Shown here: positions 50,920-60,209 of the stretch, in pieces
How the letters are laid out: the number at the start of each line of letters is the position of its first letter
Numbering within the stretch: the stretch's first letter is position 1
Assembly (NCBI RefSeq): GCF_007655135.1
Contig: NC_045129.1
Location: 18,512,274-18,576,273 of the forward strand
DNA: 64,000 nt
Reading direction: 5' to 3'
From: Punica granatum
Taxonomy: Eukaryota; Streptophyta; Magnoliopsida; Myrtales; Lythraceae
Notes under the pieces: generated by a model
What the model was told of the DNA's origin: nothing
The model's input: only the letters and a program-made list of their open reading frames with translations
Databases searched by the model: none
Translations under genes and position numbers: made by a program

Positions 50920-51245
50920 GGGACTGACCCGACGGGGATTGACCCCAATGCAAGAAAAGTAATCGGGACTGACCCGAAGGGGTTTGCAATATGCACGAAA
51001 AGTAATCGGGACTGACCCGAAGGGGTTTGCATATGCAGAAAAGTAATCGGGACTGACCCGAAGGGGACTGACCCCAATGCAGAAAAAGTATCGGGACTGA
51101 CCCGAAGGGGACTGAAAATGCACGAAAAGTAATCGGGACTGACCCGAAGGGGACTGACCCCAATGCAGGAAAAGTAGTCGGGACTGACCCGAAGGGGACT
51201 GACCCCAATGCAGGAAAAGTAGTCGGGACTGACCCGAAGGGTTTG
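50920..51245 (-). repeat. A2 3'-UTR minisatellite 1 (45 bp)
   Basis: Plus-strand units contain AATCGGGACTGACCCGAAGG, then GGACTGACCCCAATGCAGGA and AAAGT. Several units are shortened. It is homologous to the 44-bp array of A1. Confidence 0.9.
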
Positions 51246-51409
51246 CAATATGCACGGGGCGCATACCGAATGAACTGCATGGTTCAAAGGCGCCTACCCG
51301 GTGGACTTGCGAGATGCACGAGCGCTTGCTCGGCGAGTTTGCAATATGCACGGGGCGCATACCGAATGAACTGCATGGTTCAAAGGCGCCTACCCGGTGG
51401 ACTTGCGAT

Positions 51410-51968
51410 GTGCACTGCAATCCTGAGAGGGTGCACGCTAATGAAATGCATTGCGGAAATAAATGTGCACTGCGGTCCTGAGAGGGTGCACGCTAATGAA
51501 AATGCATTGCGGAAATAAATGTGCACTGCAGTCCTGAGAGGGTGCACGCTAATGAAAGTGCATTGCGGAAATAAATGTGCACTGCAGTCCTGAGAGGGTG
51601 CACGCTAATGAAAGTGCATTGCGGAAATAAATGTGCACTGCGGTCCTGAGAGGGTGCACGCTAATGAAAGTGCATTGCGGAAATAAATGTGCACTGCGGT
51701 CCTGAGAGGGTGCACGCTAATGAAAGTGCATTGCGGAAATAAATGTGCACTGCGGTCCTGAGAGGGTGCACGCTAATGAAAGTGCATTGCGGAAATAAAT
51801 GTGCACTGCGGTCCTGAGAGGGTGCACGCTAATGAAAGTGCATTGCGGAAATAAATGTGCACTGCGGTCCTGAGAGGGTGCACGCTAATGAAAGTGCATT
51901 GCGGAAATAAATGTGCACTGCAGTCCTGAGAGGGTGCACGCTAATGAAAGTGCATTGCGGAAATAAAT
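51410..51968 (-). repeat. A2 3'-UTR minisatellite 2 (56 bp x 10)
   Basis: Very regular 56-bp units. The plus strand reads GTGCACTGCGGTCCTGAGAG, GGTGCACGCTAATGAAAGTG, then CATTGCGGAAATAAAT. GTGCAC palindromes flank each short arm. It is absent from A1, so the expansion is recent. The first copy of the locus has about 8 units. Confidence 0.95.
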
Positions 51969-52621
51969 GTGTGAGAAGTAAATGCAAACACTGGGGAGTG
52001 GTGTGAGGTGTGGAAGGAATCATTGTGTTCCTTCCCTCGTTGATTTCGTCCATGTCGCAATCAATGCTGTGGTGGGACGTTTCATTGCTCGCCAACTGAT
52101 TGCGATGTAACTGAGTGCCTGGAGTGTTGTCCTGAAGGTCTCTCTTCGGATTTAGACTGTAGCCTTTGGCATAAGACAGACATGCATTCGTCAAAAAGAA
52201 ACTCTTTTCGGGGTTCAAATCCTGCTTCCTGCAACTAGAATCAAAAGGGCTAATAGTGGTTGTCAATCCTACTCTATAGCCATAATGAAGATGTATCAAG
52301 AAGTCTGAATAATAATGCTTTGGGGATTTGAACATGATGACCATTTAAAGGGGTGGTCGTCTCCCACTAGATTGTGACTCGACAAAAGGCTTATATTTAC
52401 AGAATGGGCTTGACCCGTAGAATTTGCATTAAGGAAAATGGAAGGATTTTGGGATCCTCCATATCAAGGATACGACGATTCGACTGCATGTCGAAACGTG
52501 TCTTGTGCTGTGAGAGTCAAAGAGAGTTTGCTTGCATCGGAGACTGCCAAACTACTACTTGTTGTCGCTTCACACTGAGTGTAGCTGTTACTTCATAGTC
52601 GAGCTGCCGAAGGCCCCTAAC

Positions 52622-52905
52622 TTTTGCCTAGGTCGCAAGATGCGTGACGACCTAGCGGGGTATTCTTTTAGACTCTTTTCTCATTTAGAGCTCACCTTTT
52701 GCTATGACCGTCCCAATTGGATTGGTCATACCTCTCGGTTCCTCTAACTTTTGCCTAGAGCGCCTTTTCGGGTTTTCACTCTAGCGAGGATTTCGCTTTG
52801 TACTCTCCTTTTGCCACGATTCCCCTTTTTCGGGATTTTAAACCGTGCCCCTCATTCCCTAATTTTTGCCTAGGCCGCCTCAAAGAGGTTTTTAACCTAG
52901 CGGGA
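52622..52905 (-). other. Five-hairpin array of A2
   Basis: In element sense five stem-loops follow one another. The stems are TAACCTAG-type CTAGG/CCTAG with inner CCTC/GAGG, CACGGTT/AATCGTG with inner CCC/GGG, CTAGAGTG/CGCTCTAG, TATGACC/GGTCATA and CTAGGTCG/CGACCTAG. Each is followed by GGCAAAA or AGCAAAAGG. It lies about 0.2 kb downstream of the minisatellite-free part after integrase, at the same place as in A1. Confidence 0.65.
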
Positions 52906-53075
52906 GATTTACTATTTTTCTCTCAGGACAAGTTCAGAGAAAGGGAAAAAGGCAGAAGCGGGGAGTGTATTAATAAGCGGAAATGAAAATGCTGGGAGAT
53001 TGTACATGCGAAGAAAGTAAAGAAATGTAAATGTGCATTTGAGGAAAACATCCACGTGGAATGAGAGAAACACTA

Positions 53076-54138
53076 TCATGGATAGTATTTCTTGAGTGTA
53101 TCAGCATTGACCGGAAGAGCATTCTCGTTCCCGTCCATATCATTGAGAATGATTGCCCCACCGTCAAAGACTTCTTTAACAATGAAGGGACCGTCGTATT
53201 TGTAAGCGAATTTGCCCCTGGAATCAGGGGCAATATGCAGAACCTTTCGCAGGACGAGGTCGCCGGGGCTGAACTCGCGGGGACGAACTTTCTTGTTAAA
53301 AGCTCGGGCCATTCTTTGCTGATAGCACTGACCGTGGCAAAGTGCTGTTAGCCGCTTCTCATCAATGAGATTGAGCTGTTCGTAGCGTTGCTTTGCCCAC
53401 TCTGCTTCCTTGAGCTTGGACTCGGCAAGGATCCTCATAGAGGGAATCTCTACTTCGATTGGAAGAACTGCTTCCATGCCGTAGACCAAAGAGTATGGGG
53501 TTGATCCAGTGGACGAGCGGATAGAAGTCCGATACGCCAAGAGTGCGAATGGGAGCATCTCGTGCCAGTCTCTGTAATTAACTGTCATCTTTTCGATGAT
53601 CTTCTTTATGTTCTTGTTTGCTGCCTCTACTGCACCGTTCATTTGTGGACGATACGGAGAGGAGTTGCGGTGTAGAATCTTGAACTGTGCACAGAGCTCA
53701 TCGATGAGCTTATTGTTCAAATTCTTGGCGTTGTCTGTGACAAGTGTCGCAGGGACCCCGTAACGTGCAATGATGTCACGTCTGAGGAAGTGCCACGGTC
53801 TTTGCAGTGACTGATGCAAGAGTGATAGCTTCGATCCATTTGGTGAAGTAGTCGATAGCTACCAATATGTACAAGTGCCCATTGGATGCTTTGGGGTTAA
53901 TAGGACCAATCACGTCCATGCCCCACATTGAAAAGGGCCACGGAGCAGCCATTGGATGCAGCTCATTGGGTGGTGCTCTGATCTGATTTGCGTAAACTTG
54001 ACACAAGTGACAGTGCCTGACATGTTTGACGCAGTCAGTCTCCATGGTGGACCAGAAGTACCCAAGTCGCATGAGCTTCTTTGCTAGCATGAGCCCGTTC
54101 ATATGAGGTCCGCAATTTCCCTCGTGCACTTCTTCCAT
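53076..54138 (-). pseudogene. pol: A2 integrase (C-terminal part of pol), second copy, one frameshift
   Basis: Integrase inserts the element cDNA into the genome. Visible parts in order: the HHCC zinc finger (HEGNCGPH, then CHLCQ), the core with GMDVIGPINPKASNG (first Asp), TDNAKNLNN (second Asp) and NGAVEAANKN (Glu), and a C-terminal domain with DLVLRKV and GPFIVKEV, ending NADTLKKYYP. The frame breaks near 53785-53795, where two bases (CG) are missing relative to the first copy, so the break may be an assembly or haplotype error. A larger loss upstream (about 54230) cuts it off from RNase H. In a working element it would be the end of one pol polyprotein. Confidence 0.9.
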
Positions 54139-54208
54139 GAGGCGTTGTGCCTCATTCTCATCAACACACCGAAGCAGTGTGGCATCGAAAGAACGGCGGT
54201 AAAGGATT

Positions 54209-56434
54209 TCACCGCTCAGGAAGAAATTTGCACGGCTTGCCGTCGATAGCGTCGATTACATCGCAATGGGCAGGACCCTGAGCAATCTCAAATTCGAGGG
54301 GCTCGATGAGATTCTCTTTTGTAATGCTAACCATGGAAGCGAGTGTTGCGAGTGCATCAGCGAACTGGTTCTTCATGCGTGGTGTGTATGTAAATGAGAT
54401 GTCCTTGAAGTTTTCTGTCAAGTCTTCAAGGTACTCATGATATGGCACCAGTTTTGGATCTTTCGTCTTCCATTGTTTGAGTGTCTGAAAGATTGTGAGC
54501 ATGGAATCTCCAAACACTTCAAGCTCCTTGACTTTGAGGTCGATTGCCGCCTGCAAGCCGAGGATACATGCCTCATATTCGGCTATGTTGTTGGTGCAGG
54601 GGAAATCAATCTTCGCTGCAACAGGAAAATGGCGCCCTTCCGGGGATATCAGCACTGCGCCAATCCCTGATCCGGTGGAATTAACTGCACCATCGAAGTA
54701 CATCTTCCATCTGGTGGTTTCCTCCTCACCACTCATTTGGAGGATTTTTTCGTCGGGGAAATCAGAGTCGATCGGTGTGTCATCGACAATCGGGAATTCT
54801 GCTAAATGATCTGCTATCGCTTGGCCCTTGACTGATGTGCGCGACACATATTCGATGTCGTACTCCGTCAGTTGGCAACGCCATTTTGCTATGTTCCTCA
54901 TGGAGGACGGAGTACTAAGCAGATATTTCAAAGGATCTGTCTTCGACAGCAGGCGAACAGTATGGTAGAGAGTGTATTGCCGGAGTCTCTGCATGACCCA
55001 CACAAGTGCGCAACACATTTTCTCTATCTCAGGGTAGTTGGACTCCCCTTCAGTGAACTTTTTGCTCAAATAATAAATGGCTCGCTCTGCGTGAGAGGAC
55101 TCGTCCTTTTGTCCTAACATGCATCCGATGGATTGTCGGCGCACCGTCAAGTACAAAATGAGAGGACGATCAGGTGAAGGTGGAACTAACACCGGCGGCT
55201 GACTTAAATATGCCTTGATGGTATCAAAAGCTTTCTGACACTCATCATCCCATTCGACCGCTGCATTCTTGCGAAGCAAACGGAAGAGTGGTTGGCACTT
55301 GTCTGTCAAATTTGCGATGAAACGCGCGATGTAATTCAGCCGTCCTAAGAAGCTCCTCACTTCGCGCACTGTCGATGGAGGGGGCAATTCCATGATCGCT
55401 TTAACTTTGTCAGGGTCGACCTTGATGCCTTCCTCACTGACTATAAACCCTAACAATTTCCCTGACTTGACGCCAAATGTGCATTTTGTTGGGTTAAGTC
55501 GGAGTTTGTATTTCTTGAGGCGGTCGAACAATCGTTTGAGGTTAACCAAATGATCTTCTCCTTCTTTGGACTTCGCGATCATGTCGTCTACATAGACCTC
55601 GATCTCTTTATGCATCATGTCATGAAAGAGAGTGACCATTGCTCGTTGATAGGTTGCCCCGGCATTTTTGAGACCGAAAGGCATGACCTTGTAGCAAAAT
55701 GTACCCCACATCGTGATGAATGTGGTCTTGACTTTGTCTTCTTCGGCCATCTGAATCTGATTGTATCCAGAGAAACCGTCCATGAAGGAGAATTGTGAGT
55801 GGCGTGCTGTATTGTCCACCAAGACATCGATGTGTGGCAGCGGAAAATTATCCTTTGGGCTAGCCCTATTGAGATCTCGGTAGTCGATGCAGACTCTGAC
55901 TTTCCCATTTTTCTTTTCCACTGGAACAATGTTCGCTACCCATTCAGAGTAATTGCATACCTCCAGGAATCCCGCGTCTACTTGCTTGATGACTTCTTCC
56001 TTAATGCGTAAGAGAAGGTCAGCTCTTTGACGTCGCAAGTGTTGGCGTTTGGGTGGGAATCTTTCAGTATCGAGTGGGAGGAAATGCTTTACGATTGAGG
56101 GGTCTAGGCCTGGCATATCGGCGTAGGACCAAGCGAAGACCTCCTGGTACTCTGTCAAGAAGTCGATCATTCGGGTCCTCTGTGCAGAGTCGAGTCCTAT
56201 TCCGATTCTAAGGGTGCGTGGTTCGTCTGCATTGCCTACGTTGATGTCTTCGGTTGGCTCAACGGAAGTGAGTTGGTGGTTTTCGAGACGATGCAAACTC
56301 TCTTCTATCTCGGGCACGCGACCATCCTCGTCAAGTCCTTCCCCGAAGTATATGGGTAGGGACTTTCCGAGATGTGTTTCGAGTGAATCCGAATCGTTAT
56401 ATCCATGATTTGGATTCGATTGGAGCCTGGACAT
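54209..56434 (-). CDS. pol: A2 reverse transcriptase and two RNase H domains (pol exon 2)
   Basis: Copies element RNA into cDNA in the cytoplasmic particle. By residue from the first Met: RT about 165-345 with FMDGFSG (217-223) and the catalytic YVDDM (281-285). A Ty3-type RNase H follows at about 395-515, but its first catalytic Asp is missing (TVRRQSIG in place of DAS). A second, archaeal-type RNase H comes at about 575-690, with YFDGAVNSTG (Asp 581), IAEYEA and VFGDSM. Dual RNase H with a decayed first domain is the known Tat-group signature. If the upstream intron is spliced, coding starts at 56426 and the Met is not the true start. The end is artificial: about 110 bp of linker is missing near 54230, shifting the frame to a stop. 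Confidence 0.93.
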   Translation of the reverse strand: MSRLQSNPNHGYNDSDSLETHLGKSLPIYFGEGLDEDGRVPEIEESLHRLENHQLTSVEPTEDINVGNADEPRTLRIGIGLDSAQRTRMIDFLTEYQEVFAWSYADMPGLDPSIVKHFLPLDTERFPPKRQHLRRQRADLLLRIKEEVIKQVDAGFLEVCNYSEWVANIVPVEKKNGKVRVCIDYRDLNRASPKDNFPLPHIDVLVDNTARHSQFSFMDGFSGYNQIQMAEEDKVKTTFITMWGTFCYKVMPFGLKNAGATYQRAMVTLFHDMMHKEIEVYVDDMIAKSKEGEDHLVNLKRLFDRLKKYKLRLNPTKCTFGVKSGKLLGFIVSEEGIKVDPDKVKAIMELPPPSTVREVRSFLGRLNYIARFIANLTDKCQPLFRLLRKNAAVEWDDECQKAFDTIKAYLSQPPVLVPPSPDRPLILYLTVRRQSIGCMLGQKDESSHAERAIYYLSKKFTEGESNYPEIEKMCCALVWVMQRLRQYTLYHTVRLLSKTDPLKYLLSTPSSMRNIAKWRCQLTEYDIEYVSRTSVKGQAIADHLAEFPIVDDTPIDSDFPDEKILQMSGEEETTRWKMYFDGAVNSTGSGIGAVLISPEGRHFPVAAKIDFPCTNNIAEYEACILGLQAAIDLKVKELEVFGDSMLTIFQTLKQWKTKDPKLVPYHEYLEDLTENFKDISFTYTPRMKNQFADALATLASMVSITKENLIEPLEFEIAQGPAHCDVIDAIDGKPCKFLPER

Positions 56435-56614
56435 GAAAGTGAATTGTCTTAGAAATTAAAGATGTTAGAAGCGAGTGCAAGAGAGAATTTAGGGACAGGA
56501 AATCAAAAACATGCAGGGATTCTATTAACAAGCCATAACAAAAACCCCTCTTCTGTCATGTGGCTTATGGCATTGCCGACATGCAGGTAGCATTATGTAT
56601 AAAGACCGTCTTAC
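56427..56614 (-). other. Putative 188-nt intron between protease and RT
   Basis: Donor GTAAGAC starts at 56614, inside the last codons of the protease frame, and acceptor TTTCATGTCCAG ends at 56427. A CTAAC branch-point match (TTCTAACATC) and a pyrimidine-rich tract precede the acceptor. Splicing joins GAT-GT to G-CTC-CAA, skips the TAA stop and continues in the RT frame. Length and borders are the same in the first copy (48164-48351). Ogre elements are known to carry an intron at this place. Confidence 0.8.
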
Positions 56615-57993
56615 ACATCGGCAACTATGGCCGAGTAGAGCGGGATTGAAGTCCAGTTGGTAAGCTCCTCATCCTCCTGTGCAGGACGGATATGAACCTT
56701 AGAAGATGTCTCCTCAATGACGGCATGTATGGCTGGCAAAGCCAAAAACGCTTCAACCGCATCCGAAGAGAAGTCATCTGTTTCAGTGATTGGGTTCTCT
56801 GAGGTGTCTCCCATGATTTGTGGTGGTGCTGCAAAAAACTGTGAGAGTGGTGGAAATGGCATGCCCCTATAGAGCTTCCCATAATGTGCAGCAAGGTGGT
56901 GTAGATGTTTTCCGCGACGGGCTTGTGTGATCTCATGGCAGGAAGGGCGAAAGCCGAGTCCCCTCCTATTGCGGTATTCCTCCATTTCGATTGGTCGAAG
57001 GATTCCCTGTGCGCGTGCCCCGAGTCCAGTTCCAGGGACATAATTGTTCTTCAAGAGAACCTTTCCAATCATGCGATCAGTTCGCGATGGACTAACCTCT
57101 CCGTAGTCTCGAATTACGGAGATCATGTCAAAAGAATGGAAAGGGAGATTCTGATCTTCTCCAATGCTGATATAAGGGATGGCCGTTTCTTTATAGACCG
57201 CGTAATCTTCCTCGCCGTTGACAGTGATGAGTTTGCCTTCGGCAAAGAATTTTAACTTCTGGTGCAATGATGAAGGAACGGCGCCGGCGGCGTGAATCCA
57301 TGGTCTTCCAAGTAGGAGACTAAAAGCATTGGGTATTTCCAAGATCTGGAAGGTAATAGAGAATGAGCAAGGACCCACATCGATTAGGAGATCAATTTCA
57401 CCGTTCACCACTCTCTTAGAGCCGTCAAAGGCTCGAACGGTGGTCTTGCTTGCACGAATGTGACTCATGTCCACGTTCATCTGTTTCAACGTGGAGACGG
57501 GGCAAACGTTAAGAGCAGAGCCGTTGTCGATCATGACTCGACCAACGATGTGGTTGTTGCACTTGCAAACTATGTGCAACGCCCGCAAATGTGCTTGTCC
57601 TTCCGTGGGAATTTCGTCTTCCGAAAAGGAAATCTGATTTGAGAAAATAGAATTCACCGTCTCCTCAATTCTATTCGGTGCAGTATCTTTCGGGACTTGT
57701 GCCGCGGTGAGAACTTTCAGCAAAGCGTTCCGATGAGGTTCGGAGTTCAAAAGCAATGCGAGCAATGATATATGAGCTGGTGACTTGCTCATTTGCTCGA
57801 TCACTTTGTACTCGCTTGCTTTGATCACCTTCATGAAGTCTTCGGCTTCTTGATCGGTGACCTTCTTTGTAGAGAATGACACGGCTTTTGGAGCGATTGA
57901 GGATTCAGTAGCAAGAGCCTTTCCTTTGTCAACATGCTCTGGACCCTGATATACTCGTCCCGAACGCGTGATTCCCATCGTGCTCATCTCCAA
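56611..57993 (-). CDS. pol: A2 aspartic protease with G-patch-like region (pol exon 1)
   Basis: Retroviral-type aspartic protease that matures the polyprotein. The catalytic loop MIDNGSALNVCP has Asp 156, with DNGS in place of the usual DTG/DSG, common in Tat elements. The partner motif LLLGRPWIH is at 227-235. A G-patch-like stretch follows at about 309-350 (NNYVPGTGLGARAQGIL, then RRGLGF). The frame is open upstream of this Met to about 58160, where it overlaps the end of gag by roughly 60 nt in the -1 frame. The true product is therefore probably a gag-pro fusion with no start of its own. It ends with a stop that lies inside the intron. Confidence 0.9.
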   Translation of the reverse strand: MEMSTMGITRSGRVYQGPEHVDKGKALATESSIAPKAVSFSTKKVTDQEAEDFMKVIKASEYKVIEQMSKSPAHISLLALLLNSEPHRNALLKVLTAAQVPKDTAPNRIEETVNSIFSNQISFSEDEIPTEGQAHLRALHIVCKCNNHIVGRVMIDNGSALNVCPVSTLKQMNVDMSHIRASKTTVRAFDGSKRVVNGEIDLLIDVGPCSFSITFQILEIPNAFSLLLGRPWIHAAGAVPSSLHQKLKFFAEGKLITVNGEEDYAVYKETAIPYISIGEDQNLPFHSFDMISVIRDYGEVSPSRTDRMIGKVLLKNNYVPGTGLGARAQGILRPIEMEEYRNRRGLGFRPSCHEITQARRGKHLHHLAAHYGKLYRGMPFPPLSQFFAAPPQIMGDTSENPITETDDFSSDAVEAFLALPAIHAVIEETSSKVHIRPAQEDEELTNWTSIPLYSAIVADV

Positions 57994-58100
57994 TTCTGCA
58001 CTGGCAACCTCGCTCTCGTATGTCCAGGGAACTCGACTATCGTGATAAGGCTCCTTTGCAGGAACTTCTATAACGAACGGGGCGGGAGCGAATGCGAGTT

Positions 58101-60209
58101 CTACTGGAGCATAGTTAATAGCAAATGGAATTGAGGGCTTTGCGCATCTTCTTCCTCCTCAATAGCAGCAATGCTAATCATGTTCACAGAAGGTCCTGCA
58201 CCTGATCCATGATCCGGAAGAGGATTTGCACGGACATTTGGCGGCTTCACCTCATTAAAGGAGATTTGTCTTGCATCAATCATCTCCTGAATTTTATCCC
58301 GGAGTCTCCAACAAGTGTCCAGGGTATGACCAGGAGCACCCCGATGAAATTCGCATCGAAGATTCTGGTTCTGCATGGACGGATCGAAACGAGGATTTGG
58401 TGCTTCCGTTTTGATCTTGTCGCCTGCAAGGAGCTGTCTGAATATGTAAGAGGGAGGAGCCGGCAAATTGGTGTATTGCTTGCGTGAACGCGGTTGAGCA
58501 GCATTGTCTTGTTGAGTTCTAGGAGCTGGGACACGTTGAGCCGGCTGAGGAGGCCTCGAAGTCGGGGGTCTAGCTGGTTGAACTTGAACAGAAGGGTACG
58601 GTTGCGGAGGTTGCGACTGGATAACAGTGGGCGGGGTTGAGAAGTAAGCTTGCGGCGTTTGATGAGGTTGCATATACTGCACGGGATGCGCATATGGCTG
58701 AGAAATCGGTAATGCAGGGGCGTAGTCCACCGACATTGGGTGTGGAGCTTGATGTCCAGGATTGACGATGCCGATAGTCGCGTTTTTGTCTCTTCTGGAT
58801 GTTCCGGCAGTTTGTTTCTTCGGTGTCTCTCTGTCTTTATTCCTTGCCGGATCTTCAATTCTTCCTAACTTAACTCCCATATCCAACTTCTTTCCTGCCT
58901 CAATCAGGTCTGAGAAAGAGGAAGTATGAGCCAGGAGATGTGAATAATACGCGCCTCTGAGCGTAGAATGAAACAGTTGAACTTGCTGACGCTCAGTGAT
59001 TGGAGGTATATGCTTTGCCGCTTTTCCCCTCCATTCCGTTGCGTATGCTTCGAAAGTTTGACTTTCTTTCATCTCTGCCATGCTAAGATCAAGAAGAGTA
59101 GGAGGTGTCTCTGCACAGAATCGGTATTGGTCGAGGAATTTCTGAGAGAGATCTGTCCATGTAGAGATGTCGCCGGCTTTCAGGGTCATAAACCAATCTA
59201 GCGCTGATCCCGTAAGACTGTCTTGGAAAGTCTGGACGACAAATTCCTCATAATCCCAATACGGAAGCATTTTGCTATGGTAGTGACGGAGATGATGCCG
59301 AGGGTCTTTGGTCCCGTCGTACCTCTTGAAATCTGGAATTTTGATCTTAGGGGGTAACAACATGCCTGGAAAGAGATTCCAGTCACTGTCGCTGAAGTCA
59401 TGACGGGACGTGCCTGCTTGGAGGGTTCGAATGGTTTCCTCCATTCTCTTCATTCTTTTCTCCTGTTCATTTTCAGGAGGAATGTTCGTCGGTAGAACTG
59501 CAGGTGCGGCATGAGTAGGTGTGCCAGGCTCAGTGGGAGGAATATTTAGAGGCGGTGGAGTTTGGTAGGAGAAGCTCATTTGGGTTTGTGGAGCTTGGAA
59601 TGAAAAAGGTTCCATAGTGGGAGCAGGGACTTGTGTGATCGCGACTGGAGGAACCGTCGGTGGTGGAACGGTGTAAATGGGGGATTGAGTAGGTATGGTG
59701 AGCGGCGGCAAAGTGATCATTGCGGGATCTGTTGATAGGAACGCCGCGGGTGGAAATGGCACTGATGTCGGAGCCGGTGGTGGTGGCATAGGATCACTGA
59801 CTGGAGTGATTGTCGGCACATATGTCGTTGCTGGAAAAGACATATCTTCGCTATCAGTCACATAAATAGGAGGGTCAATCGGATTCCGATGAACAGTTGT
59901 CCTGCGTTCAGGAGGCGGAGTATGGCTTGAGGAAGCTCGGTTTTGATCCCGAAGCATTGCCATGAGCTCTGTCATATTGGTGTTCATATTGGCAGCCAAC
60001 TGATTAACGATCCCTTCAAGTGCGGCAAAGCGCACGGGATCGACAACATTGGGTGACACTTGTGCAGGAGAAGGGAAGTGCGTTGGAATAGCACCGGAAT
60101 ACGTTGTAGGTGCTGGAGATGATATCACACGTGTATCTTCCGGGATGGACTGTGCAGGCATTGGTGGCGCGTCTTGCTCCGAGATAACAGGTTGTTGCTC
60201 TTCAGCCAT
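58101..60209 (-). CDS. gag: A2 Gag (702 aa)
   Basis: Forms the particle that packages the RNA. The N-terminal 250 residues are rich in Pro, Thr and Ala and look disordered. A short charged helix (EKRMKRMEETIRTLQAG) precedes the retrotransposon gag core, about 290-450, with PDFKRYDGTKDPRHHLRHY and ALDWFMTL. Another disordered Pro/Gln stretch follows. A C-terminal knuckle-like motif CEFHRGAPGHTLDTC (from residue 619) has the C-x2-H...H-x4-C layout of Tat Gags. Start Met at 60209 follows a stop-containing spacer. The end is in an overlap with the protease frame, so either a -1 shift or a one-base mutation separates gag from pro. Confidence 0.93.
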   Translation of the reverse strand: MAEEQQPVISEQDAPPMPAQSIPEDTRVISSPAPTTYSGAIPTHFPSPAQVSPNVVDPVRFAALEGIVNQLAANMNTNMTELMAMLRDQNRASSSHTPPPERRTTVHRNPIDPPIYVTDSEDMSFPATTYVPTITPVSDPMPPPPAPTSVPFPPAAFLSTDPAMITLPPLTIPTQSPIYTVPPPTVPPVAITQVPAPTMEPFSFQAPQTQMSFSYQTPPPLNIPPTEPGTPTHAAPAVLPTNIPPENEQEKRMKRMEETIRTLQAGTSRHDFSDSDWNLFPGMLLPPKIKIPDFKRYDGTKDPRHHLRHYHSKMLPYWDYEEFVVQTFQDSLTGSALDWFMTLKAGDISTWTDLSQKFLDQYRFCAETPPTLLDLSMAEMKESQTFEAYATEWRGKAAKHIPPITERQQVQLFHSTLRGAYYSHLLAHTSSFSDLIEAGKKLDMGVKLGRIEDPARNKDRETPKKQTAGTSRRDKNATIGIVNPGHQAPHPMSVDYAPALPISQPYAHPVQYMQPHQTPQAYFSTPPTVIQSQPPQPYPSVQVQPARPPTSRPPQPAQRVPAPRTQQDNAAQPRSRKQYTNLPAPPSYIFRQLLAGDKIKTEAPNPRFDPSMQNQNLRCEFHRGAPGHTLDTCWRLRDKIQEMIDARQISFNEVKPPNVRANPLPDHGSGAGPSVNMISIAAIEEEEDAQSPQFHLLLTMLQ

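Larger units (their letters stand above)
50717..53075 (-). other. A2 3' UTR
   Basis: Non-coding DNA between the integrase stop and the PPT, with two minisatellites and the hairpin array. Between the arrays (about 51240-51410) a segment with GGCGCCTACCCGGTGGACTT occurs twice. The rest (51970-52620) is single-copy sequence shared with A1. Confidence 0.75.
48705..56874. repeat. Second copy of the 8.2-kb repeated segment
   Basis: Matches 40430-48604. Reading frames are much better preserved here, so this copy is the more reliable one overall. Yet it lacks about 110 bp near 54230 and 2 bp near 53790 that the first copy has. Confidence 0.93.
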
